From NCBI GenBank assembly GCA_900239685.1, contig OENT01000099.1:154962-218961 (forward strand): a stretch of 64,000 nucleotides of DNA, in the 5' to 3' direction. The stretch is from Rotaria macrura (lineage: Eukaryota > Rotifera > Eurotatoria > Philodinida > Philodinidae). Shown one piece after another: positions 23,101-35,100 of the stretch (its first letter is position 1; the number at the start of each line of letters is the position of its first letter). The notes beneath the pieces are model-generated. The model was not told where the DNA came from, did no database searches, and was given only the letters and a program-made list of their open reading frames with translations. The translations under genes and the position numbers were made by a program.

Positions 23101-26100
23101 GTCGTTCTACTTTACATATGTTATTATTTGCTAATTTTAAAAAATGATTAAATTGTTCATATTCTTCATTCAAAACTAGATTTCCATAGTTTTCTTTCAA
23201 TGTTGAAAGTATATCAAGCTTTCGATCAATATATGTGAAGATTTTGGCTGAAAAATACCATAGATCATTATCATTTTTATTCATTAGAACCAATATTTCA
23301 CCATATGATTCACCATTATCAGCTAACCAATCTTTCAAAAATTCAACTTCGAGTTTGATCAATGTTCGATGAAAAACATTTTCATCCACCATTGCCGATT
23401 CGGCTTTGATAATGTTTCGTAAGTCAATAATGAAATTATGAATTGATTGACATGAACCAAATGTGGCGTCAAATCCTTTCTTACAGACAGTTTTGAAAAC
23501 ATCAAGTGCTTTAACAGGTAACAAAGCATTAAGACAACGAATAAGACTAATAAACGAACGCAGTTTCTCTAAATTATTGACCCAATAGGATGGTAAATCA
23601 CGAATACCTTGTGCTATTAAACTGTAGGTTGTTGTAATTTTTTGAATACTATTTGCACGATTGATAATCGATGATGAAAGAATAAATTCAATCAAATTCA
23701 TTAAACCAGTTTCGATCATCGGATTACCTTGACATTTAAGTATCCATTTATCCTCAATTGTCGTTGTTAGTGGTGGAAGCTGGTAGAATTGTTCATTCGC
23801 TATAACGAGTGAATAAAATTTCGAAGACCTGATTTTGTCAGTAGGATTTTCGATTAGTTGCTTATGAATTTCATTAAGAATTTCTTCTTCACCAATCAGT
23901 CGTAAACTAATTTCAAATAATCGAAGAATTTCTGTAAATTCGACATGTTGTTCAAGAAACAATCGTATGTTTGGCTCCAACGAACGAGTTGGATTGCTGG
24001 TCAGAAGATCAAAAGCAAATTTTGGTGAAAGACGAATGTTTGTCTCGATCAGATGCAGGGCAAGTTGATCATGAAAATAAAACTCGAAGAATTGTGGATC
24101 ACTGAAGACAAGCTCCATAAACTGTTCACCATAAACACTTGTCGTTTTCATTTCATTGATGACAAAATTGAAATGACCGAGGGACTCATTGTTATGATCT
24201 TCTATTTGTCGAAGTTTGTCTCGGATAGTTCGAATATTCTCATATTCGAATTCTGCACAAGGTAATTTGAGATCGAAAGAAAGCTGAATTTCAATCATAT
24301 CACGATTCACTATTGTTAAGTCGATCTTTTCAAGTGATGTTGTCAAACAGTCTCTCCATAATTTCGATAAATATTCTTTAGCATTTTTATCTTTGACAGT
24401 CGCGATGAATTCATATGCATTTATGAAATTATGTGTTTCGAGATGGGCCAAAAGAAGACAGAGATATGTTTCGTGAAAAGCTGAAATCGTTGATTGAAAA
24501 GCGTCAGAAAATGATCGAGCGCTAGCGATCATTATACCATTTGTCAGGAGATCGAATCGCCAATCATTAAACCGTTTAGTATCAGATATTTCAATTTTAT
24601 GAATTAATATCATAAAATTCTCTTCCAATATCGAACGCAGATGAAGTTCGTTCGATGTTGAATTATCATTATGTTGAATAATTTGTTGAAAAATTCTATG
24701 ACGTCTAGTATTAATTTGTCCTTCATCATTTTTATTCAAAACAGTATAGCGGAATTTTGATAGACACCGATCGACGAGATCATCAAATGTACATTCATTA
24801 AGAGAATAATGCGGATGTAGAATTAGATCATGATATGAACGGTTTTCTAGTATATTCTTTGGGATAAAAACATGAGTATTAAGATCGTTAATCATATCAG
24901 CAGGCCAATCAGTAAATAAAACGTCATTGGTTATTTGATTGAGTAGATTCCGTTGCAAATGAAATATTAACCAAACACATCGATTACTTGTATGCACCTG
25001 CTCATTGAGTAAAACATGTTTTAGCGAGAGAATATGTTTATGCTCACTATGAAAATCAACTCGAATCAGAAGCAGACGAATATTTGTCGATGATTGGTAA
25101 TGCCGTTTGATTTTATTGGTCAATTCAAACTCTGTCTTGAAAGTACTCAATTTGATTTCTTCAACACCGTCTGGCAATGCATTAATCATGTGAAAATATT
25201 GTGTATATGTATAAATAATACGATCAATCATGTTAATATTGTTTGCAAATGATTGCTCAATAAGTTTTGCCAAACTAATAGACTCATGAACTTCATAATA
25301 TAGATCGATTAATTTTTTATTCTCAGGACTTGACTGAAGAGAAAGAACCAGAGGTAGATCAAATGAACTTGTGCGAAGCAACTTCGTTTGACAATGATTA
25401 ATCACATCTTCACGTCTTTTGTCTGCTTCTTCACCATCGATAGCTATGTTTAATTGTTCAAAGGTCAAAATGACAAGATTACAAATTTGATCTTGACTAT
25501 AGTCGACAAATAAATGTTGCATTAAGGGAAAATGTTTTCCAAGATTCTTTGGTAGCAAAGTTTCAAGCCAAATATGTAAGTCATTAGCTATTGATAGATG
25601 CAATGGATGAATTAAAGATTCAATATCGATCAAATGTTTTTCGAAGCGATTAAGGAACGGTGGATCACATTTATCTAAATCTCGTTTATGAATAAATACA
25701 ACGCAATAAAAATCATTATTAACCAAACAACGTGGATGATAAAGTGCACCTAAAGCAATACGACAATATTTTTTTCTTGCTGACACTGCAAAATTTTGAT
25801 TGAAAAGATCATAGAGATTGTCGTATACGTGACCCATTTGACGCATGATCAAAGTAATGTTGGTCTCAGCATATAGAATAACATCCATCAGAACTCGATA
25901 GTTGTATTGTTCGGCATAGGTATTTCCGGAAAGAAGATCACCAGGAAAAGAACTACCTACCAGTGTACGTACCACCACTTTTTGCTTCTGTTGATGAACG
26001 TTAATGAAACGTTCAACATAATCGATTGCACTTTCACTATCCGCTATAAGCATCAGATATCGACCACTACGATTACTAAGACTCTGATCGAGAAGAAAGT

Positions 26101-29100
26101 TAAAAGACGGGCGAGCATACTCGTTACAGATATTTTGTTTATTCATAGATTGACAAAAATGTTGCCAGAGTAGCGATGATCCATCAAGAACACCATCGAA
26201 ATTGACTTTTAGTTGCCGTCGTATGATTTCGTATTTGTTCGTTTCAATGTTCAATATCATTAAATCACGAACAATACCTTTAATAAGTGAATAATAATCA
26301 CGAAGACCAAAATAATTTTCATGTTCTGTCTGCATTTTTTTCAAATTTTCATACAGATCAAAATAAGCTTGAGCAAGACTTTCAATAATCGTTGGCTCAA
26401 GTTGTATTCTTTGCCTTTGTAATTCATGCTGCATGCTGTCAAAAATTGTTTTACCGGTTAGTATTAGGTCTTTAACATCTGGATCTGGAGTCGATAAGTA
26501 GAGAGCTCGATTCATTTTTGAAGCATCGAGTCTCCAATTAGATATGCCAACAAATCCATATTGATTATTTTCAATTTCAAGTTCAGCATGTAAAACTTTC
26601 AATGGATTATGTGGAGAAAGTTCTGCAAGGCCGATTTCATCGAAAACGATCACTGGTAACAGTTCAGACTGACTTTTGATTCCAACATAATTTGCCGCAC
26701 GCTCAAAAACCTTGATAATACTTTCAGAGGTACAGTTTTGGGAACCTTGAAAAGAGACAGCCACGAGTTCGGGCAATGTTTGAAAGTATGGATCTCTTGA
26801 TTTTTTGCCTTTGAGATTGCTGATTACAATTTGAACGGCCGATGATTTACTGCTGCCAGGTTTGCCACACAAGAAGAGAGGTATACGATTGACAATGCAA
26901 GCAAAAAGAACGAATATGTTGTCGCGTAGTGCTCGATTAAGAGCTGTACCAGATGGTAATTCCATCTTTTCATCGATTAATTTCCTTTGTTCAGATTCAA
27001 GAATGTTTTTAGTCAAGTAGTTAGGAGCCTTCTTAATATTTGGATTTTCTTGGGCCATTATCGATTGCATTGAATTGATATATAGGTCATGCAGTTCAAC
27101 AGAACGCAATCGAAAATAATAACAAAGTAGTAAGGCAATTAAACTTGCTCGACGTACAATCGAATCCGATTTTTTCTGTGATCCACTTATTTTAGAACGG
27201 TGACTCAATGAATCAAGAAACCAATTATAGAGACGACAAAATCGAGCAACATCTCGAAGACTCACACTGCTAGCGTCTTCAAGATTTCGAAAAAAGTTTT
27301 GAGAGTTAGCAACAAGATCAACAGTAAGGTTGAAGATCTTCGAATCAGACGAGAGATCACGACATGCGTTCAACATCGTCCTAATGTACGCTCGTTCAGT
27401 TATTTCATTTAGATATCCATAGTCCCAAATATATTCGAGCATGGTCTCCGGAATGGGTACTACTGTGTATAAGAGACGGCGATCGGTGCCAGCCCAAAGA
27501 AGTTTCTGGATTTCATAGCAATTTTTCCTTAATCCAATTTGAGCATCTTCATTAAGTAAAATTTTAGTTGTTTTATTGCGTCGTGGATTGCAGGCGCCTA
27601 AGAAAACCATGTTAGATGGCAATCGTTCGCCGAGGAGGCTTCTTTCGCATATGATTTCTTTGAGAAGCCCTATATTACTTGTTGTATTGAACTCATCAAA
27701 AAAGACCCATAACCGTTTATTGTGTGTTTGACATTCTTGAGCGTGTCGTATATAGGTTTGTACTATTTCAATGATTTTGTCGACTTGAACACCTGCATGC
27801 ATGCGGAAAACTTCCAGGTCATCGTTTAGGACTTTTTGACATAAGAAATGAATCAAAGCCGTTTTTCCACAACCTGAAAAAGAAGGTGATTTAAAGAAAG
27901 AATGTCGTCATATAAACTATTATTTTACCGGTCTCGCCCATAATTAAAACTGGAATTCCACTTTGCACTCGCATATATATAAGAAGCATTTTAAGGAAAT
28001 TATCTGGTGTAAGAACATAATCGTTTTTCAGTCTTTCTGCAATGTCAATCTGAAATGTCATAATATCAACATGCTCGAATGATTTAGGTCGAATAAGAAT
28101 GTCATTGGTAGGGCATTGCCTGCATTGCCGCTCTTGAATCTCATATTGTCGAAAGCATTTTGGGCAAATTGATTGGTTAAAATATTTCTTTGAAAGTGAT
28201 GCCAACTTCATAAAGAATTCTGTATGATTAAGAGTTGTATAATCAGGAAACATGAAATTTTCAGCAACATCTTTCTTTTGTCCTATTGCTTGATTATATA
28301 TTTTGAAATATTCAATAAGTGCGGGAGGAACATCAGCCGATCGTTTATAAATGAAGAGTGGTTCATCAGTTGCTGTGAACATTAATGTGAAAGGTTGCAT
28401 TTTGTCCCATCGAATAATAGCATCACTGAACTCTAGTGATGTGTTAGTGGCAACTGATCGTTGTTGTTTGCGAACAGTCTCGACTGAGAGAGAAGTGAAT
28501 TGATTAGAAGATCGAAGCAATGTTTGAACAAGATTCATACGAAGTTCTCGTCGAGGAACATATTCAACAAGAAAATAACCGCAACGAGAAAAGCCAGTAA
28601 ATAAATGATAGAAGACGGCAATGAAAATCGATAGTTGAGTCCAAGTAATGAAATCAGCATCTTTATTTTGAAGAAAATGGTCTCGAAATAGACGAGAACA
28701 TTGAACTGCATTGAGTTTTTTAAAATTCGATGGATTAACGTTGTTCTTTGTGATGACTCCACTAACGATTTCCTGCAAATAGTTGGCCACCGTCTGAGCT
28801 TCTACACTATTCACATCGAGATTGGTCCAATCGACACGATCGATATGTGCCAATGGTTTGATATGCTGAAAAAACGAAATTTCATTTAGAGTAGACTGAG
28901 GTGATGCATCAAGTTCGATATAAACTGAAGTGTCTGCTGGAATTGAAACAGCTACTTGTTCTAAACGAAAACTTCTGAACAAAAGTAGACAATAAAGAAT
29001 TTCATTCAGCTGTTGACTATTATAGATTGATCCAATATCAAGATGAATTGCTGCTTTTTGAAGTTGAGAATGTTTGGAGCGAAATCTTTCTGCCAATCTA

Positions 29101-32100
29101 TCAACATGGAAATCACCGCAAATTGGAAATTTGATGTAATTCTTCCTCGATTGTTGAATAGCGTGCCGAATAATAGTCGATTTTCCTAGACCAGTGATCC
29201 GTGATGTGATCAATTTACAATCACAAATCATTTGTTCAATAGTTTTTAAAAAATCCGCCTTGCTTAATAATTCATAGTCGCGTAACACACTGAGGATTTT
29301 CATTGATTGCAGTCCATTAATCATCTGTTGTTGTATTGCTGTCGTTGTTATAACAATACCCATTCGAAAAAAGTGCCGTGGTTTCTCTTCGATCAAAGAG
29401 TGTAACAGACGATTAAACTGATCTTGAATCGACTGTGAAAGAAGTTCAGGTCGGATGAGTTGATGGCATGATTGCGAATAAAAACAGCGGTAAATGAATG
29501 CACGTATCTGAATCCAATTCGTGTGCTGAGTACAATAGAAAATGTGATGAGCTGAGGGTGGGGTCTTCGTCTGCGAAAATAGTGAAAGAATAGCACGAAG
29601 AACACCATCATTTGTTGTTTCGACAAGAAGACATTTTTTATTTTTTGGATTTTCTTCTTGTGAATTAGACGTTTGTTCTTTTCGAGAGAGTACACGTCCA
29701 AGATATTCTAGCCGTTTGTGTGGTTCTGATGGTCTGACATGTGGTTGTTCGATGGAACTTGGATCAATATCAATAAATTTGATAAGATGATAACCTGGAT
29801 GAGAAGAAGAAGAAGAAGAGCGATGATAGATATAGTTTTCGATTTCCCAAAATTGATCGGCTGAGAAATAAGTCAAACCAGTATATATCTTATACATAGT
29901 ATATAATGTCGTTTCCCAGTCACTGAGCAAACTACTTAAGAATTTATTATTTTGTTCTAAATCAACATACAATCCATCACAGCACGAAAATATTTTCTTT
30001 TCACCAAGCTCTTCTGAAACAGATGGATGACCTGCTATATATAAATTCGTCAGATTTTCAATAGTAGATTCAACAATGCTTGCAAACCCAATAAAATGAC
30101 GTAGTCCTCTTTTCTCAACTTCTAATTCGGCTTCTGATACATTTCTCTTATTGACGTTACTCGAATATTCAAGAAGACGTGCACGATCACGAAGTTCGCT
30201 TATATCGGAATATGTTATTTTTTGTTGTTTCCTTCCATTGTTTGTCGTTGTCTGCTGAGATGGAAGCTCCACATGGACATCAAATATTGTTTCATGATTT
30301 TCAATACGGATAAAGTAAACGGTAGACCTTTTTAGAATATCAGAAATTCGACGTCGTTTTGATTGTTCTTTATCGGTTAGTTCCAAATGAATACATTTGA
30401 TACTTGACAGTGCAAGAGAGGCTGACTCGAGACACTTTAGTATATTTTTGAATTGATCATTATTCCACACATCTGTGAAACAAGCAATGATATGCTCAAG
30501 TTGAAATGGAGTATCGCTCAGTTCCTTGTGTTTCTTTTTCATAGCAGCATAGGCAAGATCAATAAAGTTCTTGATTATAGCGAAGTCAAAAACGGTTTTT
30601 GTATTAATTAATGTTTCATCCCAATCATTGACAGCCTCTTGTAAATTGTAAACATCATCAGTTGTGAGTAAATGTAGAAAATCGAAGAGATCTGATGATG
30701 AATCGTAATAGGAGACGAACGTGAGAATCTTGTTTGGAAATCGCTTCTCGATATTATTTTGATATTGCTCATAAATTGAAATACATTCTTCAACTGATGT
30801 GTTCTTATTGATGTTACAAATACTTTCAAACAAATTTGAATCCCTTATAGCAGAAACTTTTGCGCTTAGTTGTTCAATGCCCCTACAGATATGTCGAATA
30901 CGTAAATGATCTTTCCAAAATGAAACAATAGACAGAAGTTGTTGTAGAGCTGCTGGATCGAGTAATGGTTTAAGCAGTATGAGATCATTCTCTGCTTGTT
31001 GAATGTCAGGAAAAAGACAAGTAATATGTTCAATTGATACTTTCTGTAGCGAAGCACATATGCGTTTTAATAGGCCATGAAATTGTTCAAGGATCTGAAA
31101 AGTCTGTTGAAGAATATCCATACATTCTCCGCTCGAAGGATCAGTCGTTGTATTTGCCATATCAATTCGGATTTCATCAGGAGATACTATTAATGAAATC
31201 GTGATATTTTAAATGTATACGATATACGTGTCAAATACCTGGCTCATCTATTGTTGTCGTTGATCTATCCAAACTCCATAATTCATCTTCTATTTTTTGG
31301 TGTTGTTCCGTAGATTTTTGGACGGCTATCCAAAATAAAATAAATTCAATGTGATATAGTTTCTTTCCCAGAAAAAGACACATTAAGTGTAAGAATGTTC
31401 TTAAAATTACCGTTGATTGCTATACGTTGGTCGAGAAACACTCGCCAACTCTGTATATTTGCGTATGGATTAAGCTTGTTAGCGAATGGGACAATATCTT
31501 TCAGCATTTTTGGGATTTCGATTGATTGAACATTTTCTCGTTGAAAACGATCATGCCAATCTTGGATCTGTGTGTGATATATATCTTTGTTGCTTGCATG
31601 TTGACAGTAGAAATTGAGACATGTCACTACTTTTTCAGTCACTTCCAATTTGGCTTCCATATTGCGATGAGTAGCATCGAACAGAGCATCGAGCGGAGAA
31701 TTTTCTTCTTTGACTAAACTAACTAAAGCCCATATCTTACGAACAACAGCTTTTTGTTCTACGTTGAAGTGTTCCCATACCCACAAATCTGGAGCCATAA
31801 CACCGTTTGATTCCCATTTCTTCCATGCTGCATTCAAGTGGTTGATGGTTTGGGTGTAAATTGGAAGTGAATTCAATGATTCATTAAATAGAATAGCATA
31901 AGTGAAAGTATCCTGAGATGGATGATAAAATGTATCGTTAAGCGTTTCAGTGTCTGTTATTTTAATCAACGATACAGCAAGTGAAATCAAACCTTTCACC
32001 ATTGTACTACTCCTGTTTTGTTGCTTATCGATGTTTATGAGATGAAATAATGGATTTTGATGATTTTGAATTTTTCTTAGAAGATAGTTGTGATATTCAA

Positions 32101-35100
32101 GTTGGTTTCTGAGGAATTTATCTTTGAAACAGTCAATAAACTTTGCGTGTTGTATTGGATGTAAGCTGTCTCTGATCAAATCATAAATGTTTCCTACAAA
32201 CAAACAAGAAAAATATGATAACATATTTACATCAACGTACAGAAAGTATAACAGATAAAACTTTTCATCATGAAACTAATTCTTTAGTAACAGTCAAAAA
32301 TGTTCCTTTCAAAAATGTCCCCAGTTTTTCGTCCCCATAGAAAATGTCCTTGAAATCTTGACCCTCACATAAATGTTCGCTGTAATCATGTCCTACGAAA
32401 ACACGGTCCTTGATGTAATGTTTTTTTTTGGTTGATTATTTATTTTTTATTGTTCGATTGAATGCTATTGACACAGATGACTCCTTAAGAAAAGAAATAT
32501 ATCGATGCATATATTCGTGATTTATTGTAGAGGATTGGAATAGTCCAAAAAAAATTCAATAGGAACGAGAGAAAATTTCACATAACTGACAGTTGTTGTC
32601 AGTGTTTCTAAAAGCAAGGGCCCGCCTTTTTTACAAAGTGTCAAAGACCCTTGTGATGCTCATATGACACTTTGTTTTACACTTTGCTCATGAAAACAAA
32701 GTGTTTAATCGACACTTGATGGATATTCTTTACACTTTTCTTTTCGTTGTATGTAAACTTCGAATTCCTAAATTGTTCTTATTAATCTAGATATACTCAA
32801 TGTATATGTCGTGCCGAAGTTAAACTTCGGCAAGCATTTTTGCCGAGGTTAAACTTCGACAAAATTTTTTGTCGAAGTTGTTCTAACGAGAGGTGGCGCT
32901 TTCCGATATATGGCTATCAACCCTGACTTATCCATGAATGATCACAAAGAACTGTCTGATATCCTTTATAATCTCCTAAACACCCTAAGAGGTAAAAAAC
33001 TTGTTGATTTACGGTAAGCTGCAACATTTGAAAAAAATTATGGCTGCGTCAACATCGTCTTCGGTGACAAGTAAAGGTGATGATAGCAACTAGAAGTTCG
33101 ATATGGCAAGTACCAATTAGGCACAGTCAATGGTGTTTTACTCGGACACTACTCTTTTAATCAAATATCCAAAGCACCAGGTTCACCAACATTGTTGGCT
33201 CAAGATGTTCCAAACGATACACCGAAATCCTTGCGAGAAATTGCTCGACTTCAAAGTGTTACTGGTGGTCAAGGAATGCTGAAATGCGATTGTAAAGGAG
33301 GTTGTAAGACAAATCGATGTAAATGCAAGCTGTCAAAGGTGTTATGTAACTCTCGCTGTCATCATTCAGCATCTTGTGGCAATAAATAAGTTCCGTGTGC
33401 AAGTATTTCGGTCTATTTTGTTTTAAAAATAACTTCTACAATCCATCTTTGTCGAAGTTGAACTTCGATAAAAAATTTTGTCGAAGTTAAACTTCGACGA
33501 AAATGCTTGTCGAAGTTTAACCTCGGCAAAAATGCTTGCCGAAGTTTAACTTCGGCAACAGGTCTAACTTCGGCACGACATATATATAAAATATTTCTCT
33601 TTCTTAACGTTATTCTAATAATCCACATCTTAGAAACTTCGTGATACTTTGCTAAGAGAAGCAGAGTGTCATTTTCCTCGTTGATGGGAAAAATAAAATG
33701 TCAATTGACTTTTTGTTTTAGATTAGAAACACTGATTGCTGTGCTAAACTTTCATTTTTTGTTTCAAGTGGAAAATGATTTGGAATTTTATTCTTTTAAT
33801 TATTTTGTGAAGGATAATTTCCTGTACTTAATTCTATAGTTAACTATAAACCCTATGTTAGAAAAAAATCTAGAAAACAACGGACATTTCTGCACGGAGG
33901 ACATTTTTTCGAGTGTCATTTCTTCCGGCAACATTTTTGACCGTATTCTGTTATTTAATTATAATAGCACCATTTTAAAACTAAGTCAGTTAATTATCAA
34001 TTTTAATATATGCCTACAATTTCTAAACTCGTATCCAGATGAAAAGCTCATTCCGTAATAGAGAACCATCCAAGATGGAAGCCCACACTTATAATTATAA
34101 TTCTCTAATCGTAACAGGATTCAATTGAGTTCAGACTGGCTAGGTATAAAGAAATCAACGATGTCAACACTTTCGTTGTTATTGCTCACCGATTTAAATT
34201 GAATCTTCTCGTGTGCATTCTGATTTGTGATATGTGGATGGATATCTTGAAAATGTTAATCAATTATCAAATTCTTTTTACAAATTGTGCAACTCTTCTC
34301 GACTTCTATATGTTCTCTAACTTCGGGACACTCGATGTAAAATAGTTCATCCAAAAACGTACTTGATAGTAGTTTTTGACTAAAAATTACTATTAAATAC
34401 TACTGAAAGTGTGAAAAAGTACTACAATTCACTAAAAGAACTGAAAAAATGTAAAATGTTCAATGTAGTTTTCTATATTCATATTGAACATACTTGTTAA
34501 TTTTTCATGAACACACAAAAAGACCAATCAGAACTTCTAATATTAAAACAGAAAAATAAATTTAGTATTTTGGATTTGTTTTACTTGTCTTAATGAATTT
34601 AAGTACATTTTCTGCTGAAAATTTACTATTGAGAGTACTTAGTCATCACTTTTTTGAATGAAATATTTTACATGGGACCCGTGGACAAATTCATATTCAC
34701 AGTTGAATGCATTTTTTACAATATTATTACGCTTGTTCTTGAGAAGAGTATTTTATAGTTTGTTTAGGAGATCAATGAAGCAGACCACAATAGAAACCCA
34801 CCTTCAAGCTTATAGCTTTTATAGTAAAATAGAGGTTTTATTGAGCAGGGGCACTTGTTTTAAACCAGAAAATATGTGATAAAAGGCGATAAGCGCTCAA
34901 ACATATAATTCTTTCAGTTAACATTATTTTATATTACAATCGTAAGAGAAAACGAGTGGTCTTTTCGTCTATAAAGACTCAATTGTAAAATGTATCATGT
35001 AATTCCAGCGACCTGTTCTAAATATTTTAAATAAGTTAACCACACCTTAAAATGAGTACAAATCTCGAAATAAGAAGCGTCATTTTATGGTTTTTTTAAA

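Larger units (their letters stand above)
32600..33734. mobile_element. hAT-like non-autonomous element, 1.1 kb
   Basis: Terminal inverted repeats CAGTGTTTCTAA (32600-32611) and TTAGAAACACTG (33723-33734) have the CAGTG-type start common in hAT elements. The flanking octamers GTTGTTGT (32592-32599) and ATTGCTGT (33735-33742) match at six of eight positions, consistent with an aged 8-bp target duplication. Subterminal regions share AAAGTGTCA-like motifs. No hAT transposase is present. The centre is occupied by the palindromic GCCGAAGTT element with its CXC-domain fragment. Confidence 0.6.
32291..33944. mobile_element. Outer nested element in the large RNF213-like intron (AATGTCC-rich ends)
   Basis: The left end reads CAGTCAAAAATGTTCC and the right end, on the other strand, CGGTCAAAAATGTTGCC. 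Both ends carry spaced copies of AAATGTCC. The ~1.65 kb between them contain the hAT-like element at 32600-33734, so this one is older or was the host of that insertion. No transposase is seen. I did not find a clear target duplication. All other introns of this gene are 51-84 bp, so the insertion explains most of the 3,045-bp intron's size. Confidence 0.5.
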
